Source: Xestospongia bergquistia
Lineage: Eukaryota; Porifera; Demospongiae; Haplosclerida; Petrosiidae
Length of the DNA stretch: 64,000 bases
Assembly: GCA_963965975.1 (NCBI GenBank)
Contig: OZ014412.1
Coordinates: 11,980,849-12,044,848, forward strand
Direction of reading: 5' to 3'
The translations under genes and the position numbers were made by a program. Each line of letters opens with the position of its first letter. The stretch's first letter is position 1. The notes under the pieces are model-generated. The model did not search any database, had not been told where the DNA came from, and saw nothing but the letters and a program-made list of their open reading frames with translations. Shown in pieces: positions 1 through 10,919 of this stretch.

Positions 1-1640
1 TGAATTATTTAACCCTCCATTTCATATTTGTTACCATTGTGTTGCATATTTATCCCTTTATGGGTGTTGTATAATCCTGAATAATTTAACCCCTTCTGTT
101 TCGGAATTGTTAACCATTGAGTATATTGCATATTTACCCCTTATGTGTTCTGTATAAGCCTGAATTATTTAACTCCTTTTGTAATTTTTGGTAAATTAAT
201 GCTGACATTTCTAATACTGACATGTCATTGTCATTGTATTACTGGTATCTGTATAGGTTTTGAAGGTTAGGTTTGTGCTGGCCTGGAATATTTGATGGTT
301 ACATTTTGTTAGCTGGTGTTTGTGAAGTGTAGGCTCTTCTCTTTATCCCTAATAATTGACATGGACTATTGTACACTAGAATTATTAAGTAATTTAATAT
401 ACAACAGACTCTTGTCAATTTACAAAAATTATTATTGCTCTGTTATAATAACTATTTTTCATTTTATAGTAGGACTGTTTTCTAATGGAGATGATCATCA
501 ACTAATTGAGAATTATAAACTCAACAATTTAAATGACACCTTCTTTTAGGATAGAGTAGAATAGGTCTGTTTGCTGATCTATTGGAGATGATTGTCCTAC
601 TTCTAGTAAGTTAATAGAAACACTTATTAAATAATTGTTTTTACTATTTGTTCTTTTCTATTATAATAGTAATTTATTCTACATTAAAATGTGATGATCT
701 AAATCTAGTATAGTTCTATGATATACTATATATGACTAGACTGGAGATGATGCAGTGAAGTTCTCTAATATCTACTCTATGTAAGATTGATTTTTTATAT
801 ATCATTAATTCTAACTGACTATTTTTATTGTCTAGTTGTTTTTATTCTCTAGTTGATGTTCTAGTTGAGTGCTGGGAATGATGACAGCTGTATCATAATA
901 CTTATACTGTGTTATAAGTACGATACTACTGACCCTTTTGTCACTCTAATAGATTTATGATCTAATCTACATTAACTGATGACTACTGTAAGTTGACTTA
1001 TTAAATAGTATAATTTTCTACTGAATGAACTATTTAATGGAATGGACAGGTTTAATGATCACTGGTAGTAATAATCTGATGTATCAGATGACAAACGTCA
1101 AGTATTACTATTGTTTTCCATGTGGATAAAGAGCTGTGAATGTACCAATTCATCTTATCCTCTTTAGTTAATCTCTTTAGCCAAATAATTTGTTTTTAAC
1201 TTTCACTATTATCCAGAAGATTCAGAATTATTTTATTACTAGCATCTAAAAATTTACTTCAGTTTTTTTACTGGCATCTAAAAATTTACAACATCATTTT
1301 TTACTGGCATCTAAAATTTACTACAGCATTTTGTACTGGCATCTAGAATTTTACTTCAGTATTTTTACTGGCATCTAAATTTTACTACAGTATTTTTTAC
1401 TGGCATCTAAAAATTTACTTCAGTACGGCATCAAGAGTTTTTCGTGTTTTGTTCATTGGCATCAGATCTTTTGGTAAGTTTTCATTCATGATTTATATCG
1501 GCCTGGAGAGTTTGAAGGTTAGGTTTTATAGCAGATGTCTATGAAATCTAAACTCTTCTCTTTATCTCTTATAACTGACATGGATTGGTGTTTTTTATTC
1601 TAGTAAGTTAATAGAAACGCTTATTAAATAATGGTTTTTA
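1..1640. repeat. Large noncoding repeat, block A, copy 1
   Basis: This stretch matches 5,017-6,620 almost base for base in the same orientation, with small indels. Shared landmarks include a run of short sentences ending in TTTAACCCC, a region around 355-550 and a block of the 33-bp satellite. The only open frame (about 60 codons at 361-549) recurs in the second copy but is broken in the related copies at 3,280 and 62,500, so I read its conservation as DNA similarity and not as protein selection. No gene is seen here. Confidence 0.85.
1240..1432. repeat. Satellite array 1, ~33-bp unit
   Basis: About six imperfect copies of a unit built on TTTTTACTGGCATCTAAAA followed by ATTTACTTCAGTA. The same unit recurs in three more arrays in this window (2,029-3,125; 6,265-6,395; 61,640-62,350). 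Confidence 0.85.
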
Positions 1641-2028
1641 CTATTCTCATCTATTATAATAGTAATTTATTCTACAATTTTACTGGTAGAATCTAATTTG
1701 GTTCTTGTTACTTACTGTTCAATGTAGCTCCTGTGTTGATCTCTTATTGCCACCTACTGTGACTGTTATTATACAAGTTCAATCTTGAGTTAATATCTCC
1801 AACATTCATTATTTTTTCAGTACTTTTGTAGACTAAACATTGTCTATTGTTTTCTTGATATATCTTACATATCGTAGTCTTGTAGTGTATGACCCACAGA
1901 GTTCATGTACTGTAATACTTCCTCTTCCTTTTGCTAGTCTTGTTCATGTTATGTTGTTTTGTTTGTTGTATATTATTCCTACATATTCCAACATTGTCAA
2001 AGAGGTTTTCTACTAGATAATGCTTGCA

Positions 2029-3125
2029 TCGGTATTTTTACTGGTGTCTATAATTTTACTTCAGTTCTTTTACTGACTTCTGTAATAATATTCCAGTTCT
2101 CTTACTGACATCTATAATTTTACTTCAGTTCTTTTACTGGCATCTATAATTTTACTCAGGGTTCTCTTACTGGCATCTAAAATTTTTCTTCTTTTACTGA
2201 CATATCTATACTCCAGTTCCCTTACTGGCATCTTAAATTTTACTTTGGTTCTTTTACTGGCATCTATAATTTTACTCCAGTTCTCTTACTAGCATCTAAA
2301 TTTTTTAAATTTCTTTTACTGACATCTGTAATATTATTCCAGTTCTCTTACTGATATCTATAATTTTACTTTAGTTCTTTTACTGACATCTATAATTTTA
2401 CTTTAGTTGTCTTACTGACATCTCTATACTCCAGTTCTCTCACTGGCATCTAAATTTTATTTTAGTTTTTTACTGACATCTTTAATTTACTCCAGTTCTT
2501 TTACTGACATGTCTATACTCCAGTTCACTTACTGCCATCTAAAATTTTACTTCAGTATTTTTTACTGGCATCTAAAATTTATTTCAGCATTTTTTACTGG
2601 CATCTAAAATTTTACTTTAGTATTTTTTACTAGCATGTAAAAATTTATTTCTTTTTTTTACTGGCATCAAAAATTTTACTACAGTATTTTTTACTGGCAT
2701 CAAAAAATTTACTACAGTATTTTATACTGGCATCTAAAAGCTTACTACAGCATTACTACAGCATTTTTTACTGGCATCTAGAATTTTACTTCAGTATTTT
2801 TTTCTGGGATCTAAAAATTTACTTCAGTATTTTTTACTGGCATGTAAAAACTTACTACAGCATTTTTTACTGGCATCTCGAATTTTACTTCAGTATTTTT
2901 TCCTGGGATCTAAAAATTTACTACAGTATTTTTACTGTTATCTAAAAATTTCCTACAGTATTTTTACTGGCATCTAAAAATTTACTACAGATATTTTTTA
3001 CTGGCATCTAGAATTTTACTTCAGTATTTTTTTCTGGCATCTAAAAATTTACTTCAGTATTTTTTACTGGCATGTAAAATTTACTACAGTATTTTTTACT
3101 GGCATCTAAAAATTTATTTCAGTAT
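2029..3125. repeat. Satellite array 2, ~33-bp unit
   Basis: About 30 imperfect copies. The first half (2,029-2,520) uses the variant TTACTGACATCTATAATTTT with CCAGTTCTC spacers; the second half uses TACTGGCATCTAAAAATTTA with CAGTATTTT spacers. The same two variants occur in the same order in array 4 at the right end of the window, so the two arrays are homologous and not independent expansions. Confidence 0.9.
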
Positions 3126-3129
3126 AGCA

Positions 3130-4600
3130 TTTACAATTTTTCATGTCCTGTTCATTGGCATCAGGGCTTTTGGTAAGGTTTCATTTATGGTTTGTATCAG
3201 TCTGGAGGTATTGAAGGTTAGGTTTTTATAGCAGATATCTATGAAATCTAAACTCTTCTTTTTATCCCTAATAATTGACATGGATTGTTGTACACTAGAA
3301 TTATTAAGTAATTTTAATATACAACAAACTCTTGTCAATTTTTAATAATAACTATTGCTGCTCTGTTGTAATAACTATTTTTCATTCTATAGTAGGACTG
3401 TTTTTTACTGGAGATGATAATCAACTAATTGAGAGTTATAAACTCTATTTAATTAATACCTACTTTTAGGATAGAATAGGTCTGTTTGCTGATCTATTAG
3501 AGATGAGTGTTTTTCTTCTAGTAAGTTAATAGAAACACTTATTAAATAATTTTTTTTACTATTTATTCTCTTCTATTATAATAGTAATTTATTCTACATC
3601 AACTTGTGGTGCATAGATCTATGATATACTATATATGTAAGTCATATCTATTACTAAATTACTAATTTACTAACTACTTGTTTTGTAGTGTAATGATATA
3701 ATGTTCTAATGGTTGTGAGTTGTATAGTAACTATAATGTTAGAACAAAACAAATTCTGTTACATTTAGTAGGTCTATCAATAAACTAATAAGAGATGATC
3801 TGATAGATGACTACACTGGAGATGATGCAGTGATGTTCTCTAATAACCACACTATTTGACTTTTGATGACTGGACTGGAGATGATGCAGTGATGTTCTCT
3901 AATAATCACTCTATGTAAGATTAATCTTTATATACCTTTTGTTAATTCTATTTAACTTCATTCTGTAGTGATGTTCATGTTGAGTGTACTTCAACTGCTG
4001 GAGATGATGATGGAAATGATGATGGAGATGATGATGGCGATGATGATGGAGATGGTGATGGAGATGGTGATGGAGATGATGATGGAGATATTGATGGAGA
4101 TGGTGATGGAGATGATGATGGAGATGATGATGGAGATGATGATAGAGATGATGATGGAGATGATGATGGTGGTGGAGATTGTGATTGAGATAGTGATTGA
4201 GATAATGGTTGTATATTAATAGTTACACTATATATAGTACAATTATAAGCTGTTTTGGTCTCTTTTAATTGGTTTATCTACTACTAACACTGTGTGGACA
4301 TCAATAATTGTTTATGGGCCTGGAAAAATATTCAACATTGTTGGTTGTGGCTCTTTATCTTGGTTCTTGAGGTTGACAGTCTTTGTGTGTTGAGTATGGT
4401 CAGAGAACAGTTTCTGGGTTGTGTATATGGACAACATAATGTGATTATAAGGTGGATTTGGACATGGAACAACAGTTTGTATGTTATTTTGTCATTACTT
4501 TCTAATATTTTTGACCTCCTTCTTGTCTTGTGGTACCTCACGTCTTGTTCATCTTTGTCTTTTGTGTATATAAACTATCCCTATATAACATTCTAGGTGT
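3130..4600. repeat. Large noncoding repeat, block B, copy 1
   Basis: Matches 62,345-64,000 in the same orientation, including the segment beginning at the satellite end, the paired phrases around GGAGATGATGCAGTGA, the GATGAT minisatellite and the unique-looking tail that ends at 4,540 (64,000 in the other copy). The right-hand copy has an extra ~300 bp at about 63,020-63,340 and runs off the window. Short open frames on both strands at 4,290-4,600 look like chance. Confidence 0.85.
3990..4200. repeat. GATGAT/GATGGA minisatellite
   Basis: About 200 bp of imperfect 6- and 12-base units (GATGATGATGGA type). It sits at the same place inside block B as the related array at 63,491-63,670, but the two differ in unit order and number, as expected of a slippage-prone array. 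Read as protein it would give a Met/Glu run; I do not believe it is coding. Confidence 0.9.
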
Positions 4601-4737
4601 TATTGATGTATAATGATGACCCTTTCTCTTGATATTAAAGATGATGTCAGACCCTTTCATATTTATTTTAATCCCTTTGTGTGTCCCTGTTACTGTGTTG
4701 TAATGTTCTATATCTTATGTCTGTCATATTAACTCCC

Positions 4738-5016
4738 TTGAATTGTGTAATTCTGAATTATTTAACCTCTTGTGTGTGTCATGTAATCCTGAATAATTTA
4801 AAACTTGCTGTTTTGTAATTGTTGTGTATTAACCCCTTGTGCGTGTCGTATAATCTTGAATTATTTAACCCTCCATTTCATAACTGTTGCCATTGTTTCA
4901 CATATTTACTTCTTTATGTGTGCTGTATAATCCTAAATAATTTAACCCCTTCTGTTTCGTAATTGTTAACCATTGAGTGTGTTGTGTATTATCCTTGTGT
5001 GTGTGTCATATAATCT
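4738..5016. repeat. Degenerate short direct repeats
   Basis: Several imperfect copies of a ~75-100 bp phrase (TGAATTATTTAACCCTCCAT, then TTGCCATTGTGTTGCAT, then CCTTATGTGTGCTGTATAATC) run head to tail here and continue into block A copy 2. They mark the junction between one ~5-kb repeat unit and the next. Confidence 0.7.
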
Positions 5017-6620
5017 TGAATTATTTAACCCTCCATTTCATAATTGTTGCCATTGTGTTGCATGTTTATCCCTTTATGGGTGCTGTATAATCCTGAATAA
5101 TTTAACCCCTTCTGTTTCGTAATTGTTAAACCATTGAGTATGTTGCATATTTACCCCTTATGTGTTCTGTATAAGCCTGAACTATTTAACTCCCTTTGTA
5201 ATTTTTGGTAAATTAATGCTGACATTTCTAATACTGACATGTCATTGTCATTGTATTACTGGTATCTGTATAGGTTTTGAAGGTTAGGTTTGTGTTGGCC
5301 TGGAATATTTGATGGTTATATTTTGTTAGCTGGTGTTTGTGAAGTGTAGGCTCTTCTCTTTATCCCTAATCTTTATCCCTAATAATTGACATGGACTGTT
5401 GTACACTCGAATTATTAAGTAATTTAATATACAACAGACTCTTCTCAATTTACAATAATTATTATTGCTCTGTTATAATAACTATTTTTCATTTTATAGT
5501 AGGACTGTTTTCTAATGGAGATGATCATCAACTAATTGAGAGTTATAAACTCAACAATTTAAATGATACCTTCTTTTAGGATAGAGTAGAATAGGTCTGT
5601 TTGCTGATCTATTAAAGATGATTGTCCTACTTCTAGTAAGTTAATAGAAACACTTATTAAATAATTGTCTTTACTGTTTGTTCTCTTTTATTATATTAGT
5701 AATTTATTCTACATCAAGATGTGATGATCTAGATCTAGTATAGTTCTATGATATACTACATATGATTAGACTGGAGATGATGCAGTGAAGTTCTCTAATA
5801 ATTACTCTATGTAAGATTGCTTTTTTATATATCATTAATTCTAACTATCTATTTTTATTGTCTAGTTGTTTTTATTCTTTAGTTGATGTTCTAGTTGAGT
5901 GCTGGGAATGATGACAGCTGTATCATAATACTTATACTATGTTATAAGTACGATACTACTGACCCTTTTGTCACTCTAATAGATTTATGATCTAATCTAC
6001 ATTAAAATTGATGACTACTGTAATTTGACTTATTAAATAGTACAATTTTCTACTGAATGAACTATTTAATAGGATGGACAGGTTTAATGATCACTAGTAG
6101 TGATGATCTGATGTATCAGATGACAAATGTCAAGTATTACAATTGTTTTCCATGTGGATAAAGAGCTGTGAATCTACCAATTCATCTTATCCTTTTGAGT
6201 TAATCTTTTCAGCCAAATAATTTGTTTTAAGCTTTCACTATTATCCAGAAGGATCAGAATTACTTTATTACTAGCATCTAAAAATTTACTTCAGTTTTTT
6301 ACTGGTGTCTAAAAATTTACTACAGCATTTTTACTGGCATCTAGATATTTACTTCAGTATTTTTTACTGGCATCTAAAAATTTACTTCAGTATGACATCT
6401 AGAGTTTTTTGTGTTTTCTTCATTGGCATCATGGCTTTTGGTAAGTTTTCATTCATGGTTTATATCCGCCTGGAGGGTTTGAAGGTTAGGTTTTATAGCA
6501 GATGTCTATGAAATTTAAACTTTTCTCTTTATCTCTTATAACTGACATGGATGGGTGTTTTTCTTCTAGTAAGTTAATAGAAACGCTTATTAAATAACTG
6601 TTTTTACTATTCTCATCTAT
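5017..6620. repeat. Large noncoding repeat, block A, copy 2
   Basis: Second copy of block A (see 1-1,640), directly following block B copy 1. It shows that the left end is a head-to-tail array with a period near 5 kb. It is continuous until about 6,620, where the long satellite array present at 2,029-3,125 is absent. Confidence 0.85.
6265..6395. repeat. Satellite array 3, ~33-bp unit
   Basis: Four imperfect copies of the same satellite as at 1,240, in the corresponding place of block A copy 2. Confidence 0.85.
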
Positions 6621-7210
6621 TATAATAGTAATTTATTCTACATCAACATGTGATGACATAGATCTATGATATACTATATATGTAAGTCATATCTATTATT
6701 AAATAACTAATTTATAATGTTAGAACAAAAAAAACTGTTACATTTAGTAGGTCTATCAAAGAGATGATCTGATAACATTTGTTAATATAACTACTGTAAG
6801 TTGAATTATTAAATAGTACAATTTCTACTAAATGAACATCAATGTTCTATAATAGGATAGAAAGGTTAATGTCACTGGTAATAATGATCTTATGTACATT
6901 AACTGATGACTACTGTAAGTTATCTGTTATAATAATATGGACATTTCTTTACTAAACATGTATTTTTATAATTTTTAGATGGACTTTGGTCTATTACATA
7001 GTTGTATGGTTCTCTGATAACTTAATATTAATTTAATATACAACAGACTCTTGTCAATCTTTAATAATAATTATTATTGCTCTGTTATAGTAACTATTTT
7101 TCATTAAATAGTAGGACTGTTTTCTACTGGAGATGATCATCAACTAATTGAGAGTTATAAACTCAACAATATAAATGACACCTTTTTTTAGGATAGAGTA
7201 GAATAGCTTT
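6620..7210. repeat. Rearranged fragments of block B
   Basis: Successive pieces match 3,590-3,800, then 63,020-63,260, then 3,300-3,470. The fragments are in a new order, so this end of the repeat array has been rearranged or deleted before joining the transposon-rich interior. Confidence 0.65.
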
Positions 7211-7279
7211 GTTTTTTTATTATTTATTTGACAGTATGTTCAAGTGTGTATTAGGGCTGCAAAGAAAAGAATGAAAAAA

Positions 7280-7455
7280 AAGTTTAAATTAATTTGTAAC
7301 TTAATTATTCAATTCTTATGGCTAGCTTGTAATATTTCTTTTAGATATGAGTTTACAATGGCAGTGACTAATTCTGTGTTCACTATTCAACCACAAACAA
7401 GTACTAAAACTCCAATACCACACAAAGCAACCAGGATATATTGTTGTTTTGACTA
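7280..7455 (+). pseudogene. Stray exon of the IP3-receptor-like gene
   Basis: The exon-like stretch at about 7,345-7,435 encodes YEFTMAVTNSVFTIQ and continues for some 15 more residues. It closely matches the exon at 12,862-12,952 of the channel gene (YEFILAVTHSVFTIQ). The similarity includes the preceding intron end with its acceptor (ATTTCTTTTAG) and some intron sequence on both sides, so this was a DNA-level duplication and not a retrocopy. The donor after the exon (GGTATGT at 12,952) is changed to GGATATA here, and no neighbouring exon follows, so this is a relic. Confidence 0.7.
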
Positions 7456-7665
7456 ACCTTTAACATTATTTGTTGTTACATGCAACACTAAAATAAATGG
7501 ATATAAGCAATAAAATTGTTTGGTGCAAACTGTAAGATAATTCAGTTATGAAGGAGAAATAGAACTTGTCAAATCTCAACATGTGCTTACTTATTATATT
7601 CATGTAATCAAATTTTACAAAATTAATAACTAGTCAGTGATATAATAAACATTAAATCACCAACA
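7456..7665 (-). repeat. Possible BEL/Pao 3' LTR remnant
   Basis: On the minus strand the sequence CCAGGGGAGTG just before TGTTGGTGATTTAATG looks like a polypurine tract abutting an LTR that would begin at about 7,665 and run leftwards. It lies at the expected distance downstream of the BEL/Pao pol end at 7,892. No partner LTR is present in the window, so the boundary on the left is unknown. Confidence 0.35.
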
Positions 7666-7891
7666 CTCCCCTGGTTGGCTAGTAACACTAGTTAACAATG
7701 CAGTAAATAACTTCAAGATAAATGAATACAATATTGTAAATAATTATACATCATCAAATCAAAAATCAGTCACAAGTAACTAACGGTTTTAGGTTCAATT
7801 CCTTATACCAGTTTTTCATTCTCTCCTGTGCAGCTGCTCAACTCAGATGTTTTTTGACTTCATTAATTGTGTCTGGTAATTGATTAATGTT

Positions 7892-8640
7892 TTAATTGGG
7901 TGTTTCAGTCATGTCTATGCAATTAACCTCAAGTGGGTAAAGATGTTGGATTGGTCTCCTAAGAATAGTGTGATTTTCCTCTCTTGGAACCAACTCGAAT
8001 GATGGCCCCTCGTATTTTACCATCTGAACACTTGATTAGGTCTTCAACCTTAGCTAGCCTCCAAAATGTCCTTGGATGATCTTGATCATAGACCAAGACA
8101 ATGTCTCCAATGACAATGGATCACAAGGACTCTGGGTCCATTTGGCATAGCGATGACATTCCCTTAACTCTAATAGATGCTCCTTCCTCCGTCTTTTCCA
8201 AAACTGATCCATGGTCATACTAAGGTGTCTCAGCCTCCTTGTGAAATCAGCTGCTAATAGAGGGCCGACTTGAAAGTCAAGATCATTAGAATCTTCCTCA
8301 ATTGTGAATGCAGGAAGGCTGAGGAGCCAATGACCAAGAAGTAATGGAGGGAGGCAATGGTTCTTTTCTAGGTCTTTTGTTGAGACATATGAAAGTGGAC
8401 AAGAATTGATAATCATTTTGACTTCAGTGACAACAGTTGATAACTCATCAAAGGTCAGTTTTGCTTGACCAATGGTTCGTTTTAGACATCTTTTGGCTGA
8501 CTTAACCAATCTCTCAAAGAAACTCCCCACCAGGGGGGCCTTCTCTAAATTAAAGTACCATTCCATTCGCGCATCAGAGAAATATCGATGCACAATAGGG
8601 TCGTCCAACATAGTGAGTATTGCCTTCTTGGCTGACTTAA
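7892..8640 (-). pseudogene. BEL/Pao retrotransposon pol C-terminus (integrase end + DUF5641)
   Basis: The reading frame at 8,054-8,611 has the BEL/Pao hallmarks in order: an integrase end with FFERLVKSAKRCLKR, a segment TFDELSTVVTEVKMIINSCPL, and the DUF5641-type motif LLAADFTRRLRHL followed by FWKRRRKEHLLELRE. The protein should continue with an SH3-like tail. That tail is present in another frame (VYDQDHPRTFWRLAKVEDLI at about 8,040-8,100), reaching TAA at 7,892, so there is at least one frameshift near 8,110 and another near 7,940. Reverse transcriptase, protease and gag are missing upstream. It is a 5'-truncated, inactive fragment. Confidence 0.85.
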
Positions 8641-8788
8641 GGTAAAAATATCTGGCATTTTTTTCAGCTTTTTTTACTTGTTCTAATAATTGATTGTGCT
8701 TTAGAAAAAAATTTAAACCCTAGTACTTTGCAGAAATCTAGTTTTATTCCTTAATATCTCCAATGTTTGGAGATGTCAAATAATAATA

Positions 8789-9354
8789 CCATAAAAGTGA
8801 AATAGTTCACATCGATAATATTTCATTTTTTAATTTTTCGTGGAATTTCACGAGCTTTGGTTTACACGAAATTTAAATCACTAACTATTAATTAATTCCG
8901 TATATTATGTTGAAATAAAAATTTCGTGACACATGTAGAGTACTTAGAAGAACTACTTACCGGTATGTCTATACTCAAGTATTGTTACCCAACTAACTCG
9001 AGTTTACCTGACCCATCTGAGCGACTTAGGAAGATGACCAACAACTGCACCGTCTTTGATAACACTAACAGCATATCTATCCACTACATTAGAAATCTTT
9101 CTTTTACAAACTAGCTTCTCACCTATTGTTGCACTCCAAATCCTTCTATATATATGATAGCCTCTAATACAAGTTGGAGTAACAAATTCCTCCATGACAA
9201 TCTATCTGTCACCATCCACGTGGCAATATCATTAAAGGTGGAGTTTATTGTAAATGGAGGTTTATTTTAGGCGGAGTTAATTAATGATGATTTTAATTTC
9301 ACGATAACCTCAGTCGCGAAAATTAGAGCACGGCAAATAAAACCACTTTTATGG
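8789..9354. mobile_element. Short TIR element (~565 bp) flanked by TA
   Basis: CCATAAAAGTG at 8,789-8,799 is repeated in inverted form as CACTTTTATGG at 9,344-9,354, and each end is flanked outside by TA (8,787-8,788 and 9,355-9,356). This is the structure of a nonautonomous DNA element with a TA target duplication. The interior has further Tc-like AT-rich stretches and a HIRAN-like coding fragment on the minus strand. The superfamily cannot be assigned from these ends alone. Confidence 0.6.
9004..9195 (-). pseudogene. HIRAN-like domain fragment
   Basis: The 63-codon frame contains CIRGYHIYRRIWSATIGEKL, then DRYAVSVIKDGAVVGHLPKS. This spacing (GYHxY...W...GE.L...DxYAVxVxKDGxxVGHxPxxLS) is what I know from HIRAN-like proteins that are abundant in marine invertebrate genomes and often travel with repeats. 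The frame stops soon after the domain. It lies wholly inside the TIR element at 8,789-9,354. Functional expression is doubtful; it may be captured host coding sequence. Confidence 0.55.
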
Positions 9355-9603
9355 TATTAAAGAACCTAGAGGGCTGAAACTTTTGAAAATTAAAGATGAA
9401 ATCAATTACTACAATTACACGGATGGAGTTATTTCTACAAAAATATTAGACCTTTTTACAAAGCTATAAACCTTGCTTACTTTAATCACTATTATTATTA
9501 TATGTTATACAAAGTGTACAAGGAAATGCATCCGTAAAAGTACTAACTATTGATCATTTTCGTTCTTGAACTTGTCAGCAAGTTGTTATATTATCCATAG
9601 AAT

Positions 9604-9737
9604 CAAAAATCACAACAACAGTATCTAAAAGTCACAATCTTGATAATGAATAATCGATTTTTATTTTTAAAGGCAATGAATACATTTAGTGTCAGGTTAT
9701 TGATAAGTGACTTTCGCGGGGTTAAAATAGTTAAATA

Positions 9738-9783
<46 letters not shown>

Positions 9784-9997
9784 GCTATTAAAGTGTGGTC
9801 TGCTTTGAGATGAAGGCACATAAGACTACGAACAATAATAATAATAATAATAACAGTAATAATAATTAATGCATTTTATTTAACTATTCTAACCCCCCGA
9901 AAGTCACTCATGACGCTAAGTGTATTCATTGCCTTTAATTAATGAAAATCGATTATTCATTATCAAGATGGTGATACTGTTGTTTCGATTTTTGCAG
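9604..9997. repeat. Long imperfect inverted repeat around an (ATT)n loop
   Basis: The ~130-bp left arm (9,604-9,737) and right arm (9,878-about 9,997) are reverse complements with few mismatches. For example, AGTGACTTTCGCGGGGTTAA at the inner left pairs with TTCTAACCCCCCGAAAGTCA at the inner right, and ATAATGAATAATCGATTTT is shared further out. The loop contains the (ATT)n microsatellite. The right arm overlaps the last codons of the piggyBac coding region, so the left arm is an inverted copy of that element's 3' end. Confidence 0.8.
9738..9870. repeat. (ATT)n and (AAT)n microsatellites
   Basis: About 15 ATT units from 9,738 to 9,784, then a short spacer and about eight AAT units around 9,835-9,870. 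They fill the loop of the inverted repeat. Confidence 0.95.
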
Positions 9998-10871
9998 ACG
10001 TTGCTCCTGTTGAATGGATCGGTGTGTGTGACTATACGTGTTGCTCTTTGGTCTTCAGAGAGTGCTTCAATTAATTTTCTTCTATATGTAAGGTCAGATA
10101 ATGGTTGTAAGTGATGTTGTGTGATGTGTTCCTTGTAAATGATGTATGAATTTACTACAACAACTTCTAACATCCAAAAGTATACTTTACGCCACCACTT
10201 CAGTGATTTATGCAGGAAACTATAGTAGAACACCAACTGATCCAGTTTATATACACCCAGCATGTGATTGTTATAGTCAACCACCACTACTGGTTTTTCA
10301 TGAAATTTAGAAGTATGTCTAGTAAGTATACAAAACAATAATAAAATAATAATATAATAATAACAATTATGTATAATATATAACAATTATATACAATACT
10401 TACAACTTACCGGGACTGAAGTTGCATCATTCCTGCTTTATGTTTTGTAGACAACATCAGTACATTGCGTTTGTCAGTCCAAGAGAGGCAGAAAATTTTG
10501 CCTGAACAAAATGCTTCTACTGTACGCCTTGGTTTCTTGGTCTTTGATTTCACAACCAGTGGAAGTCCTTTTCTATTGGACATTACAGTACCTAATTGAA
10601 ACAAATAGAATATTTGGTAAGATATAGATAAGCTACCTGTTACTGTAACTCCAATAGTGTCCAACTCCATAGCAAGTTGAGGACTACTATAAAATCTATC
10701 TACATATAGCTCATAACCCTTATGATGAAGGTCATCTAAAAAAGTTAGAACAACTCTAGTATTGTGTTGTAGATCCTCTCTAACTAGTTCTGTCTCTTTA
10801 CCATAGTATATGACAACATTATGCATGTACCCTGACTTGCTGTCAGCTAAGACATATGCCTTTATTTCCAT
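9916..10871 (-). pseudogene. piggyBac-family transposase, 5'-truncated, with two introns
   Basis: The first part (10,407-10,871) has the DDE_Tnp_1_7 signature GYELYVDRFYSSPQLA and, after a 45-bp intron at 10,592-10,636 (donor ACAG|GTAGCT, acceptor ATTAG|GTACTG), the run VMSNRKGLP. A second intron at 10,319-10,410 (donor CCCG|GTAAGT, acceptor ACTAG|ACATAC) joins to KPVVVVDYNNHM, then YSFLHKSLKWWRKVYFWMLE. Both junctions keep frame. The family's GVDxxDQ motif reads GVYKLDQ, so a usually conserved acidic residue is Tyr. The N-terminal half is absent: similarity stops near 10,880, at the edge of the duplicated block. The family cuts and pastes at TTAA. This copy is unlikely to be active. Confidence 0.8.
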
Positions 10872-10919
10872 ATATACAGGATGTTGCTCTGCACGTGTTA
10901 ATAAATTTACTACGCACCT

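Noticed and set aside
361..549. A ~60-codon frame conserved with 5,391-5,579
   Set aside because: The flanking noncoding DNA is equally conserved, and related copies at 3,280 and 62,500 break the frame.
3968..4219. An 83-codon frame of Met and Glu residues
   Set aside because: It is the translation of the GATGAT/GATGGA minisatellite; the homologous tract at 63,491 does not keep the frame.
6305..6511. Frames across the 33-bp satellites (also 62,102-62,359)
   Set aside because: A 33-base unit keeps frame automatically, giving repeated FYWHL-like peptides without any coding signal.
9603..9821. A frame with a long isoleucine run
   Set aside because: Translation of the (ATT)n microsatellite and of the inverted piggyBac arm.
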